A stretch of DNA of 64,000 nucleotides from Arcobacter siniprincipis (GCF_048571125.1 NZ_CP182343.1:372001-436000), one strand, 5' to 3'; shown: positions 1 through 8,704, counted from the first letter of the stretch. The notes: generated by a model from the sequence alone, not told the origin. Made by a program: numbers and translations.

Positions 1-593
1 AAGCTACAAAGAATAAATTTGATGTAGTCTTTTTGGATATATCAATGCCACAAATGAATGGTTTGGAACTTGCAAATATTATTCTGTCAATGGAACCTAA
101 GACTTTTATAGTATTTCAAACAGCGTATAGTGAGTATGCAATAGAGGCTTTTAAAATTGGTGGAATAGATTATTTAATGAAACCCATAGAAAGTGATGAT
201 ATAAAAAGAGTAATAGAAAAAATTAAAAGTTTTAAACAATCAAATGAATCAAGTGATGAAAAACTTTTAGGAAAAAGAGGAAATAAGATATATCTAATCA
301 AGCTTGATGATATATATTTTATAAAAGCAGACCTTGATGAAGTCCTTGTTCGTATAAAAGATGCAGATGTATATGTAAAAAGAAAGATTGGTGATTTAGA
401 AAAACTTTTAGATAAAAAGAAGTTTTTTAGAATCCATCGTTCAATCATTGTAAATGTGGACAAAATAAAGTCAATGGAGAGTGTAGAACAATCAAAATTG
501 ACTATTAGCTTTGAACATATTGATTCAGTAGTTACAAGTTCTAAAGATGGAGCTAAAGAATTTAGAGAATATTTAGAAAGAAGAAGTCTTTAA
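1..593 (+). CDS. LytTR-family response regulator, 5'-truncated by window edge
   Basis: DNA-binding response regulator of the LytR/AlgR type, cut by the start of the window. The frame is open from base 3, so the true start lies outside. The visible part begins inside a receiver domain: FLDISMP carries the phosphoacceptor Asp, followed by the conserved YLMKP Lys motif. After a charged linker, a C-terminal LytTR domain is recognisable from IYFIKAD, FFRIHRSIIVNVDKI and the final EYLERRSL. Members of this family bind promoter DNA after phosphorylation by a sensor kinase, which would be expected just upstream but is not visible. Target genes cannot be inferred. The TTG at 33 is an internal Leu codon, not a start. 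Confidence 0.9.
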   Translation, partial: ATKNKFDVVFLDISMPQMNGLELANIILSMEPKTFIVFQTAYSEYAIEAFKIGGIDYLMKPIESDDIKRVIEKIKSFKQSNESSDEKLLGKRGNKIYLIKLDDIYFIKADLDEVLVRIKDADVYVKRKIGDLEKLLDKKKFFRIHRSIIVNVDKIKSMESVEQSKLTISFEHIDSVVTSSKDGAKEFREYLERRSL

Positions 594-613
594 ACTGACA
601 AAAAACTACTACT

Positions 614-656
614 AATCCTTTTATTTTGATGATAAACTTTCCAAAATAGAAGGATT
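614..656 (+). promoter_or_regulatory. 15-bp hairpin covering the RBS of the peroxidase gene
   Basis: Arms 614-628 and 642-656 are complementary at 14 of 15 positions, around a 13-nt loop. The 3' arm contains AGAAGG, the only good Shine-Dalgarno for the ATG at 660. In RNA the site would be base-paired. It may also help stop transcription of the response regulator gene, but no U-run follows directly. Confidence 0.55.
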
Positions 657-659
657 ATT

Positions 660-1193
660 ATGAATAAATTATTATCAACACTACTTTTTTTTATTCCAAT
701 ACTGGGAATTTCACAAACATCAATTTATGATATTAAAGTTAAAACCATAGACAATAAAGAAATATCTTTATCAAAATATAAAAATAGAGTTATGTTAATA
801 GTCAATGTTGCTAGTAAATGTGGCTTTACTTATCAATATGAAGGTTTAGAAAAGTTACATGAAAAATATTCTTCAAAAGGTTTAAGTATTTTAGGTTTTC
901 CTTGTAACCAATTTATGAATCAAGAACCAGGAACAAATGAAGATATAAAAGAATTTTGTTCATTGACTTATCAAGTAAAATTTGACATGTTTTCTAAAAT
1001 AGATGTAAATGGTGATGATACTTCACCTTTATATAAATATCTAAAATCATCTCAATCAGGTCTATTTGGTACAGGTCTTATAAAATGGAATTTCACAAAG
1101 TTTTTAGTTGATAGAAATGGAAAAGTAATAAAAAGATACTCTCCTTCAACAAATCCAAGTGAAATCGAAGATGATATAAAAGAGTTATTATGA
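660..1193 (+). CDS. Glutathione peroxidase-family thiol peroxidase, exported
   Basis: Thiol-dependent peroxidase of the glutathione peroxidase superfamily, which reduces hydrogen or organic peroxides. Residues 1-19 form a signal-peptide-like hydrophobic stretch, so the enzyme probably works in the periplasm, unlike the cytosolic BtuE/BsaA proteins. NVASKCGFT holds the peroxidatic Cys at residue 54, FPCNQF the conserved Cys82 and Gln84, and WNFTKF the Trp143-Asn144 pair, so the usual Cys-Gln-Trp-Asn set is complete. Cys100 is a candidate resolving residue, suggesting thioredoxin rather than glutathione as reductant. The stop overlaps the next start by 4 nt, so it is translationally coupled to the SRPBCC gene and hemH. 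The start ATG has its RBS inside a hairpin. Confidence 0.9.
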   Translation: MNKLLSTLLFFIPILGISQTSIYDIKVKTIDNKEISLSKYKNRVMLIVNVASKCGFTYQYEGLEKLHEKYSSKGLSILGFPCNQFMNQEPGTNEDIKEFCSLTYQVKFDMFSKIDVNGDDTSPLYKYLKSSQSGLFGTGLIKWNFTKFLVDRNGKVIKRYSPSTNPSEIEDDIKELL

Positions 1194-1645
1194 AAAGATA
1201 CGAAAAAACATCACTCATCTCTTGCTCATTAGATGAATTATTTGAGTTTCATTTAGATTCAAATAATATAAAAAAGATTACTCCAAAAGATACAAAAGTA
1301 GAACTTCTAAGTAAAGACTTTGTGCCAGCTGAAGGCAAAGTTTTACAAATAAAAACTACGAAATTTTGTGTACCAACTCTTTGGGCTGTTGAAATTAGTC
1401 TGATTAAAAAACCAAATATGTTAGTAGATACAGCTGTTAAGTCGCCTTTTGAATTTTGGAGACATTCTCATATATTTACAAAAAAAGGTAATGTTTGTGA
1501 ACTAAAAGATGTGATTGAGTATGAAATGCCTTTTGGAATTATAGGTAATATTTTTTCTGGTTTTATGCAAAAGCAACTTGATAATATGTTTTCATATAGA
1601 CATAAACAAACAAAAATGATATTAGAAAAGAAGGATAAAGCTTGA
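1190..1645 (+). CDS. SRPBCC (START-like) superfamily ligand-binding protein
   Basis: A 151-residue protein with the pattern of the SRPBCC/polyketide-cyclase-like fold: an N-terminal strand (YEKTSLISCSLDELFEFHLDSNN), alternating strands, and a long C-terminal helix ending MQKQLDNMFSYRHKQTKMI. Proteins of this shape bind hydrophobic ligands in a deep pocket; some are labelled cell-division inhibitor SulA-like or CoxG-like. It sits between a peroxidase and ferrochelatase, overlapping both by 4 nt, so the three are co-translated. A role with haem or a lipid ligand is possible from context but not shown by the sequence. Confidence 0.75.
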   Translation: MKRYEKTSLISCSLDELFEFHLDSNNIKKITPKDTKVELLSKDFVPAEGKVLQIKTTKFCVPTLWAVEISLIKKPNMLVDTAVKSPFEFWRHSHIFTKKGNVCELKDVIEYEMPFGIIGNIFSGFMQKQLDNMFSYRHKQTKMILEKKDKA

Positions 1646-2574
1646 AAAAAGCAGTTGTATTGATGAATATGGGTGGACCAAATAATTTAGATGAAGTAAA
1701 AGTTTTTTTGACAAATATGTTTAATGACAAATATATAATAGGCGCTCCTCAACCAATAAGAGCAATGATAGGATTTTTAATTACAAGTTTAAGAACAAAA
1801 GAATCACAAAAAAACTATGCTTTGCTTGGTGGAATATCACCAATAGTTGGACATACAAAAAGACTTGTTAGAAGATTAAATGAAAGAATGGAAGATAAAG
1901 ATATATTTTATGCCATGAGATATACTCCTCCTTTTTCAAAAGAAGTAGTAAAACAACTAAGAGAGTATGATGAAATTATTGCTTTTCCTATGTATCCACA
2001 TTACTCAAGTACAACGACAAAGTCTTCAATTGAAGACTTTCAAAAGGCTTTAAAAAAGGCAAAGATAAATACTCCTGTTAAGACTATAAATAGTTATTAT
2101 GACAATGAAAAATACAATAAAGTAATAGTTGAGAGAATAAAAGAGAGATTAGTTGGAGATAACTCAGAAGAGTTTGAATTGGTTTTTTCTGCCCATGGAC
2201 TTACCCAAAGGGTTATTGACAAAGGTGATTTATATCAAAAACATATTTTAGCAAATGTTGAATGTGCAAAAAAAGAGTTAGAAAAACAAGGAATAAAATT
2301 CAAAGATATCCATGTAGCTTATCAATCAAGACTAGGACCTATGGAGTGGCTTAGACCTTATATGGATGACAAGTTAAGAGAACTTGGAGATAAAGTTTTA
2401 GTTTATCCTATCTCATTTACAGTAGATAATTCAGAAACAGAATTTGAACTTGTAATGGAGTATAAAGAGATAGCTGATGAGGTAGGAATAAAGGATTATA
2501 GAGTTGCCCGTGCTCCAAATCATCATCCACTTTTTATGGAAGCGTTAAGTGAGCTTTTTGAGCAGGCAGTATAA
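1642..2574 (+). CDS. hemH: Ferrochelatase
   Basis: Inserts ferrous iron into protoporphyrin IX, the last step of protohaem synthesis, at the cytoplasmic membrane face. The 310-residue length is normal. Visible family features are the N-terminal VLMNMGGPNNLDEVKVFL, the catalytic His185 in FSAHGL, and the conserved acidic NSETEFEL near residue 270. The start is TTG at 1642, overlapping the previous stop (TTGA). It ends only 1 bp before the convergent ubiB-like gene, with no terminator hairpin between them, so read-through antisense transcripts are possible. Confidence 0.96.
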   Translation: MKKAVVLMNMGGPNNLDEVKVFLTNMFNDKYIIGAPQPIRAMIGFLITSLRTKESQKNYALLGGISPIVGHTKRLVRRLNERMEDKDIFYAMRYTPPFSKEVVKQLREYDEIIAFPMYPHYSSTTTKSSIEDFQKALKKAKINTPVKTINSYYDNEKYNKVIVERIKERLVGDNSEEFELVFSAHGLTQRVIDKGDLYQKHILANVECAKKELEKQGIKFKDIHVAYQSRLGPMEWLRPYMDDKLRELGDKVLVYPISFTVDNSETEFELVMEYKEIADEVGIKDYRVARAPNHHPLFMEALSELFEQAV

Positions 2575-2575
2575 A

Positions 2576-3973
2576 TTACTTGTAAAAAAGTTTTATAATA
2601 CCTGCTAAAAATAATACTAAAGCAAAGCTTTTTAAATCTTTGTCATATAAAAGAATAAAAAAGCTAGATAGAATTAGAATTAAAGAGTTTGTGATTCCTT
2701 TTACATAACTTTTTAACTCTTTTGCTAAATACTCAATTTGATTATTTGAAACTTCAATTTGTAAAGTTCCCTCACTAGCTTTTTTTACTACATTCTTTAA
2801 CTCTTTTACAAAAAATGGTAAATCTTTTACTTCATCAATAATTGTCTCCGTTATTGTATCTTTTGCCCCAAGGGCTTTTGGAAGATTATTTTGCAAGATT
2901 GGTAGGATGTCTTTTATTCCATTGAAATTTTCTATATAAGTAGTCCCTAATCCTTCTACAATAGCACTAACTCTTAAGATATAAATAGCATCACTTGGTA
3001 GTTTAAAAGGCATATTTCTAGTTGTTTCTAAAATCTCAAAGGCAAGTTTTTGCATAGATTCACTACTTAAATTATCATTTGAAAATATATCAAACATATT
3101 TGAAGTAAATTCTGCAAGTTCTGAAGTAGGAGCTTCATATGATATGGTTCCAAGCCTTTTACTAGCAGCAATATAGAGTTCATAATTTTGTTCATTGGCT
3201 GCTTTTATTAACTCAATTATTGCTATTCTTTTATCATTTGGTACAGTTTTTACCATACCAAAATCAAGTAAAATAAGCTCACCTTTTTTATTTACAAGTA
3301 GATTTCCAGGATGTGGATCTGCATGGAAGTATCCATTTATAAGCATTTGGGTAGTATAAAAATCAACTAATTTTGCAATAATATTTTTAAAGTCAATTTT
3401 GTGTTTAAAGATATTTTCTTTATCATCAAATCTAAATCCTTCTTCATAACTCATAACAATAGCATCATCACTACAATACTCTTCATATGGTTTAGGAAAC
3501 TTTATACCACTATTCTCATATACATGGGAAAATTTCTTTAGATTTGCTAACTCTTTATTTAGTGAAACTTCTTCTTTAATCATTTTTGAAAATTCTACAA
3601 TAACAGCTTCTATAGAGTTTTTAGTATAGTGTGAAAATAGGGGTTTAAATAAAAAATTAAAAAAGCTTATGATTTTTATATCAGCTAAAATTTGTTTTTT
3701 TATGCCATCTCTTCTTAATTTTACAGCAACTTTTTCTCCACTATTTAAATATGCCACATGAACTTGTCCAATTGAAGCAGAAGCTATGGCATTTTTATCA
3801 AAGCTCTTGAAAGTAAGATTTTTAAAGGCTTTATTATAAATCTTTCCATAACTTTTTTCATTCATTGGTGGGATTTGATCATGAAGATTTTTTAACTCAT
3901 CAAGATAGTCTTGTGAGAAAAAATCAGATCTAGTAGCTAATACTTGAGCTAATTTTATAAAACTAGCTCCCAA
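2576..3973 (-). CDS. UbiB/AarF-family (ABC1/ADCK) atypical kinase
   Basis: Membrane-associated protein-kinase-like ATPase of the UbiB/ADCK family, which supports quinone biosynthesis. Family motifs in order: KLAQVLATR (the KxGQ motif, here with Ala for Gly), the Ala-rich loop ASASIGQVH, a VKLRRDG Lys, the catalytic HADPHPGNLLV, the metal-binding LLDFGMV, and two hydrophobic C-terminal segments. The TTG at 3973 is the first conventional start, but it falls right at KxGQ, which is too late. The frame stays open upstream to 4162 and encodes a plausible N-terminus with one membrane segment. AGAGGA at 4118-4123 sits 6 nt before an ATA codon at 4111, overlapping the phasin-like stop. The real start is probably 4111. 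Confidence 0.88.
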   Translation of the reverse strand: MGASFIKLAQVLATRSDFFSQDYLDELKNLHDQIPPMNEKSYGKIYNKAFKNLTFKSFDKNAIASASIGQVHVAYLNSGEKVAVKLRRDGIKKQILADIKIISFFNFLFKPLFSHYTKNSIEAVIVEFSKMIKEEVSLNKELANLKKFSHVYENSGIKFPKPYEEYCSDDAIVMSYEEGFRFDDKENIFKHKIDFKNIIAKLVDFYTTQMLINGYFHADPHPGNLLVNKKGELILLDFGMVKTVPNDKRIAIIELIKAANEQNYELYIAASKRLGTISYEAPTSELAEFTSNMFDIFSNDNLSSESMQKLAFEILETTRNMPFKLPSDAIYILRVSAIVEGLGTTYIENFNGIKDILPILQNNLPKALGAKDTITETIIDEVKDLPFFVKELKNVVKKASEGTLQIEVSNNQIEYLAKELKSYVKGITNSLILILSSFFILLYDKDLKSFALVLFLAGIIKLFYK

Positions 3974-4107
3974 ATCAACAATAGTATTTTTTAATTTTTT
4001 TGGTTTAAGGGGTTTTAAAAATAAAAAGCTATCTTTTCTTTTTATAACTAAATAAATAGTTAATAAAAAAAGAAATACACTTAATACTCTTTTTGGTGAA
4101 TAATTAT

Positions 4108-4371
4108 TTATTTTAAATCCTCTTTTAGTTTTTCTAAGTCTTGTTTTGTCGCAAGTCCTAGTTCATCAATTACTTCTTTTAATATTCTTTTCATTTCATC
4201 TTTTGCTTTTTGTTCTTCATCTTTACCTTTTTGTTCAAGGGATTCTAAAAAGCTTTTTGCATCATCTTTTTTTAATTTACCTTTTTCTTCTAAGGCTTTT
4301 ATCTCTTCTTCAACTTTTTCTCTGATAATGGCTGCTGCTCCAAAGCCTGTATTTAATAACTCTTTTAGCAT
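4108..4371 (-). CDS. Phasin-like small coiled-coil protein
   Basis: An 87-residue, highly charged, almost entirely helical protein. The start LKELLNTGFGAAAIIREKVEEE followed by Lys/Glu-rich heptads and the end GLATKQDLEKLKEDL fit the phasin/PhaF-like superfamily (amphipathic helices binding polymer granules or membranes). In Campylobacterota such genes often sit beside ubiB-like genes. Its TAA overlaps the likely start of the UbiB-family gene, so the two are probably translated together. No granule-synthesis gene is in the window, so polyhydroxyalkanoate binding itself is unsupported. Confidence 0.75.
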   Translation of the reverse strand: MLKELLNTGFGAAAIIREKVEEEIKALEEKGKLKKDDAKSFLESLEQKGKDEEQKAKDEMKRILKEVIDELGLATKQDLEKLKEDLK

Positions 4372-4465
4372 TTTGATATCCTTTTAGATTTTTATTATTG
4401 TATATTATAAAATAATAATATATACCTTGGTAGTAAAAAAATGTTAATTAGTATTTTAAAGTTAA

Positions 4466-5239
4466 CTAAATACTAATAATTTTACCTGCTAACTTATGGG
4501 CAATTGGACCTTTCCCTGCACCTAAATTTGGTGCATTTTTTATTGCATGGAAAATAAATTCTTTCGAGATACTAATTGATTCCTCAAGTGTTTTTCCAAG
4601 AGCTAAATTTGCTGCAATTGCACTTGAAAAACTACAACCTGTACCATGGGTATTTGAGGTATCTATAAAATCAGATTGAAAAATCTTTTTTTGCCCACTT
4701 TTATAAAATAATATATCTATAGAGACTTTTTTATTATCAATTTGTTCTGTATGATTTTTTATTAAAACTTTACAAGGTATATTAGAAATACTTTTTAAAG
4801 CATCCTTTCCAAAAAGTTCTTTTGCTTCATATAAGTTTGGAGTAGTAACTTTTGAATATGGAAATAGAGTTTTTAAATTTTCAATTGCATCCTCATTTAA
4901 AAGTTTTGAACCAGCTTTTGATATAAAAACAGGATCAAAAACTATAGGTATGTTTAAATCTTTTATAGAATCTCTGACAATATCAATAATATCATTTGAA
5001 AAAAGCATACCAATTTTTATGCAAGTTACATCAAAATCATCCAAAACTGCATCAATTTGGTCTTTTATAAAAGATGGACTTACTTCTTGAACATTTGTCA
5101 CACCTTTTGTATTTTGTGAAGTTAAAACTGTGATTACACTACATCCAAAAACTCCAAATGCTTCAAATGTTTTTAAGTCAGCTTGAATTCCAGCTCCTGC
5201 ACTACAATCACTTCCTGCTATGGTTAATACTACTTTCAA
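4466..5239 (-). CDS. thiD: Hydroxymethylpyrimidine/phosphomethylpyrimidine kinase
   Basis: Ribokinase-fold enzyme that phosphorylates HMP to HMP-P and HMP-PP for thiamine synthesis. The start VVLTIAGSDCSAGAGIQADLKT is diagnostic, as is the central VFDPVFISKAG and the anion-hole/catalytic-base segment DTSNTHGTGCSFSSAIAANLA near residue 200. The length of 257 aa is standard. It is a single gene on the minus strand, transcribed away from the chemoreceptor gene; both share the 5240-5376 intergenic region. No TPP riboswitch could be recognised in the leader. Confidence 0.96.
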   Translation of the reverse strand: MKVVLTIAGSDCSAGAGIQADLKTFEAFGVFGCSVITVLTSQNTKGVTNVQEVSPSFIKDQIDAVLDDFDVTCIKIGMLFSNDIIDIVRDSIKDLNIPIVFDPVFISKAGSKLLNEDAIENLKTLFPYSKVTTPNLYEAKELFGKDALKSISNIPCKVLIKNHTEQIDNKKVSIDILFYKSGQKKIFQSDFIDTSNTHGTGCSFSSAIAANLALGKTLEESISISKEFIFHAIKNAPNLGAGKGPIAHKLAGKIISI

Positions 5240-5368
5240 TTTAATTCCTTTATTTAGTTCCTAATTCTATTGGATTTATCATTATGTTAGGATAATTAAG
5301 TACAAAAAATAAAGAAAATATAGTAAGAATAATCATTAAAGTTATTTTAATAAAAGGAAAGGTTTTTA

Positions 5369-5377
5369 TGCTACAAT
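5369..5377 (+). promoter_or_regulatory. Extended -10 promoter of the chemoreceptor gene
   Basis: TGCTACAAT is an extended -10 element (TGN followed by TACAAT, 5372-5377). It predicts transcription from about 5384, which excludes an upstream TTG at 5378 as start and supports the ATG at 5417 with AAAAGGGGA before it. Confidence 0.5.
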
Positions 5378-5416
5378 TTGGCTACAAATTATGAAGAAAG
5401 ATTAAAAGGGGATTTA

Positions 5417-7972
5417 ATGTTAAAATCATTATCGATAAAAGCAAGACTTTTACTTATAGTTATAAGTTCAATAGTTATTGTTTCTGCTGTTATGCTTGTG
5501 CAATCAGTTATTTCTTTACAAGAAACATCTGCTACAGTAATAGAAAAATTTAAAGAAAGTGCATATGCTACTAAAGAAGAAGAATTAAAAAACTATGTCT
5601 CTTTAGTCATGAAAACAGTAGAATCTTATCATGAAAGAACAGCTCCTGAAAAAATAAAAGTTGAAGTTCAAGCTAAATTAAAAGAACAAACTGAATTTAT
5701 GTTATCAATCATGCAAGGGGAGTATGACAAGTATAATGGAAAAGTTTCACAAGAAGAACTTAAGAGTATTGTTAAAACTTCTGTAGAAAAAGCAAGATAC
5801 GGAAGTACAGGTTACTTTTGGATAAATGACTTAGATGCAAAAATTATTATGCATCCAATAAAACCAGACCTAGATGGTAAAGATATGTCTGAATATAAAG
5901 ATCAAGGTGGAAAAAGAATTTTTTACGAATTTGCACAAGTTGCAAAAAAATCAGGATCTGGCTTTGTTGATTATGTTTGGCCAAAGCCAGGTTTTGAAAA
6001 ACCTCAAGAAAAGGTATCTTTTGTAAAACTTTTTGAACCATTTGGTTGGGTTGTAGGAACAGGTGAATATGTTGATAATGTTACTGATAAATTAAAAAAA
6101 GAAGCATTAAAAGCAATAGGACAAATGAAATATGGTAAAGATGGTTATTATTGGATTAATGATTCCAACCATGTCATTGTTTTACATCCTAATAATCTAG
6201 GTGCAGTGGGTAAAAGTATGTATGATTTAAAAGATACGACTGGTAAATATTTGTATCGAGAAATTGTAAAAGCTGCTAATGCAAAAGAAGAGGGTGGATT
6301 AGTTAAATATACATGGCCAAAACCAGGTAAAAAAGCTGCACAACCTAAATTCTCATATGTTCAAAAATTTGGTCCTTGGGATTGGATAATAGGAACAGGT
6401 GCTTATGTGGATGATATTGAAGATAAAATTTTACAAATGCATGATGAAACTGAGGCTCAAATTAAATCAGTAATTATAAGAAATTGTGTAATTATTTTTA
6501 TTATTATGATTATCTTAGCGACAATTATGGGAATGCTATCTAACAAATCTATTTTTGTACCCTTAAATAAATTTCAAGATGGATTATTAGGATTCTTTAA
6601 ATATTTAAATAAAGAACAACCTGATGTTGATAATCTTGATGACTCAGCAAATGATGAGATTGGTGCAATGGCTAAGATAATAAACCAAAATTTAGATAAA
6701 ACAAAATCTTTAATAAGACAAGATGATGAGTTAATTCAAGATGTTACAAGAGTAGTTGGAGAGATTGAAAAAGGGTATTTATTCAATAGAGTTGAAAAAA
6801 GAACAGAAAATGAGTCTTTACAAAAACTTCAAAATAAATTAAATGAAATGTTAGATAATCTTGAAACTAATATAGGTAAAGATACAAATATTATATTAGA
6901 TTGTCTAGCAAATTATGGAAAACTTGACTTTAGAGATAATATACAAAATGCTCAAGGAAAAGTTGAAGTAGCTATAAATGAGCTGTCAGAAATTATTAAC
7001 AATATGTTAAAAGAGAATAAACAAAATGGTTTAACACTAGATGCAAGTTCTGATGTTCTACTTAAAAATGTTGATATATTAAATAGAAACTCTACTTCAA
7101 CAGCAGCATCACTTGAAGAAACAGCAGCAGCACTAGAAGAGATAACTTCTGCAATTGTTAGTAATACAAATAATATTTCTACAATGGCAACATATTCTAA
7201 TGAATTGGTTGAATCAATTAATGTAGGTAAAACTTTAGCTGAATCAACTGTTGTTGCAATGGATGAAATTAATACTCAAACAGAAGCAATTGCTGACGCA
7301 ATTGTATTGATTGACCAAATAGCTTTCCAAACAAATATTTTATCACTAAATGCTGCAGTTGAAGCTGCAACTGCAGGTGAAGCTGGAAAAGGGTTTGCAG
7401 TTGTTGCAGCGGAAGTTCGAAATCTAGCATCAAGAAGTGCAGATGCAGCTAAAGAGATAAAAGCCTTAGTTGAAAATGCAACACAAAAAACAAATGCTGG
7501 TAAAGAGGGAACTGATAAGATGATTAAAGGTTATGAAATCTTACATCTAAATATCAACAAAACAACAGAAACAATAAAATCAATTGAAGAATCATCAAAA
7601 GAGCAAAGAGCTGGTATTGAGCAAATAAATGATGCTGTTAACAGATTAGACCAACAAACACAAGAAAATGTTGCTATATCTAATACAACTCACTCAATTG
7701 CTGTTGAAACTGATGAGTTAGCTAAACTTATTGTTACAGTTACAAATGAAAAAGAGTTTAGAGGGAAAAATGATTTAAAAGCAAAAATTTCTAATTATGA
7801 GACACCAAAAGTTACTGTGCCTGTAAAAAAAATAGAAGTAAAAAAAGTAGAAAAATCTTCTGATAAAAATAAAGAAGTAAAAAAAGAGACTACTACTTTA
7901 AAAGAATCTAAACCAAAAGTTGAAGTAATCAAAAGTCAGAGTAGTTCTGATGATGAATGGGAAAGTTTTTAA
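5417..7972 (+). CDS. Methyl-accepting chemotaxis protein with tandem Cache domains
   Basis: Transmembrane chemoreceptor of 851 residues. A first membrane helix (about 8-28) is followed by two tandem sCache_2-like ligand domains: GYFWINDLDAKIIMHP...FGWVVGTGEYVD and GYYWINDSNHVIVLHP...WDWIIGTGAYVDD. A second membrane helix (IIFIIMIILATIMGMLS), a HAMP-like region and the signalling domain follow, with the hairpin tip QIAFQTNILSLNAAVEAATAGEAGKGFAVVA cut across two well-known blocks. The C-terminus is a Lys-rich flexible tail ending DDEWESF, similar to the E. coli NWETF pentapeptide that docks CheR/CheB. It senses a small periplasmic ligand (often carboxylates for this Cache class, by family knowledge). 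It stands alone, not in a che operon. Confidence 0.95.
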   Translation: MLKSLSIKARLLLIVISSIVIVSAVMLVQSVISLQETSATVIEKFKESAYATKEEELKNYVSLVMKTVESYHERTAPEKIKVEVQAKLKEQTEFMLSIMQGEYDKYNGKVSQEELKSIVKTSVEKARYGSTGYFWINDLDAKIIMHPIKPDLDGKDMSEYKDQGGKRIFYEFAQVAKKSGSGFVDYVWPKPGFEKPQEKVSFVKLFEPFGWVVGTGEYVDNVTDKLKKEALKAIGQMKYGKDGYYWINDSNHVIVLHPNNLGAVGKSMYDLKDTTGKYLYREIVKAANAKEEGGLVKYTWPKPGKKAAQPKFSYVQKFGPWDWIIGTGAYVDDIEDKILQMHDETEAQIKSVIIRNCVIIFIIMIILATIMGMLSNKSIFVPLNKFQDGLLGFFKYLNKEQPDVDNLDDSANDEIGAMAKIINQNLDKTKSLIRQDDELIQDVTRVVGEIEKGYLFNRVEKRTENESLQKLQNKLNEMLDNLETNIGKDTNIILDCLANYGKLDFRDNIQNAQGKVEVAINELSEIINNMLKENKQNGLTLDASSDVLLKNVDILNRNSTSTAASLEETAAALEEITSAIVSNTNNISTMATYSNELVESINVGKTLAESTVVAMDEINTQTEAIADAIVLIDQIAFQTNILSLNAAVEAATAGEAGKGFAVVAAEVRNLASRSADAAKEIKALVENATQKTNAGKEGTDKMIKGYEILHLNINKTTETIKSIEESSKEQRAGIEQINDAVNRLDQQTQENVAISNTTHSIAVETDELAKLIVTVTNEKEFRGKNDLKAKISNYETPKVTVPVKKIEVKKVEKSSDKNKEVKKETTTLKESKPKVEVIKSQSSSDDEWESF

Positions 7973-7986
7973 TAACTAATAATTAC

Positions 7987-8017
7987 GAAGAGATATAGAT
8001 CTATTTTATATCTCTTC
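7987..8017. terminator. Convergent terminator hairpin
   Basis: GAAGAGATATA (7987-7997) pairs perfectly with TATATCTCTTC (8007-8017). It lies between the chemoreceptor and cbiX stops and overlaps the end of cbiX, so it can serve both strands. Confidence 0.6.
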
Positions 8018-8362
8018 TGATATTATTGTGCTTATTTTTTGTGATGAACCAAAGTGTGGAAATAGTTTGAATTTTATATTTGGATATTTATTTTCTAAGG
8101 CTATTAGTATATTTGGAATATCACTTACCACATGTTTTCCAGAATTTAAAAAATAAGGATAAATACTAATTTCAATAACATTTTCTATAGAGAGTTCTTT
8201 TACAACTTCTTCAATAGAAGGTTCTGCAAATTCTAAAAAAGCACTTTTTATTTTTTCATACTTGTTTGAATTAAGTACTTTTATTTCTTTTACTAAATGT
8301 CTAAACTCTTCATTTGATTTGTCTTTTTTACTGCCATGCGCTACTAATAATAATGCTCTCAT
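8006..8362 (-). CDS. Short sirohydrochlorin chelatase-like protein (CbiX)
   Basis: A 118-residue single-domain class II chelatase of the short CbiX type, which inserts Co or Fe into sirohydrochlorin (cobalamin or sirohaem synthesis). LLLVAHGSKKDKSNEEF contains the N-terminal metal-binding His; the second is in ISIYPYFLNSGKHVVSDIP. Short CbiX proteins act as homodimers. It is monocistronic, with tRNA-Arg upstream on the other strand. No cobalamin or sirohaem partner gene is in the window, so which metal it inserts is open. Confidence 0.85.
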   Translation of the reverse strand: MRALLLVAHGSKKDKSNEEFRHLVKEIKVLNSNKYEKIKSAFLEFAEPSIEEVVKELSIENVIEISIYPYFLNSGKHVVSDIPNILIALENKYPNIKFKLFPHFGSSQKISTIISEEI

Positions 8363-8512
8363 TGTTTTCCTTTTTTAATAATAGATGTTTTGTAGCAAGT
8401 TTTATTTATTTGCTAAATATGATAAAATAAATTCATATAATATGTATTAAAGCTTAGTGTTAAATTAATAGGCTTGTTTAATTTCATTAATTACATTATA
8501 AAAGATATTTGA

Positions 8513-8518
8513 TATAAT
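8513..8518 (+). promoter_or_regulatory. -10 box of tRNA-Arg
   Basis: A perfect TATAAT lies 15 bp before the mature tRNA 5' end, giving a start point near 8525. No clear -35 box is seen, as is common in Campylobacterota, where the upstream region is simply T-rich. Confidence 0.6.
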
Positions 8519-8532
8519 TTGTACCTTTAAAT

Positions 8533-8609
8533 GCTTCCTTAGCTCAGCTGGATAGAACAACGCCCTTCTAAGGCGTAGGCCAATGGTTCGAATCCATTAG
8601 GGAGTACCA
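8533..8609 (+). tRNA. tRNA-Arg (anticodon TCT)
   Basis: A full cloverleaf with encoded CCA: acceptor GCTTCCT/AGGGAGT (two G-U pairs), D-arm AGCTCAGCTGGATAGAGCA-like, anticodon stem ACGCC/GGCGT with loop CTTCTAA (anticodon TCT, reading AGA, the main Arg codon here), and T-loop TTCGAAT. It lies 75 bp outside the left end of the mobile element and is not its integration target. Confidence 0.96.
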
Positions 8610-8683
8610 CTTTTAGATTCCCAAAACTTATAAAATATATTGTTGATAATTGTTTAATTTGATTGTATTAAAATGTAGATTGA

Positions 8684-8704
8684 ACTAGTGGTGGCGCGGG
8701 GCAG
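8684..8704. repeat. Attachment-site direct repeat, left copy
   Basis: Identical over 21 bp to 16825-16845. It carries GTGGCGCGGGGCAG, the end of the tRNA-Phe T-arm and acceptor on the minus strand, but no tRNA follows it: this is the tRNA fragment at the distal end of the insertion. Confidence 0.92.

Noticed and set aside
5240..5260. TPP riboswitch before thiD
   Set aside because: No recognisable CTGAGA or related THI-box sequence in the short leader.
8533..8609. tRNA-Arg as the integration site
   Set aside because: No repeat of its 3' end elsewhere; the 21-bp repeat matches tRNA-Phe only.
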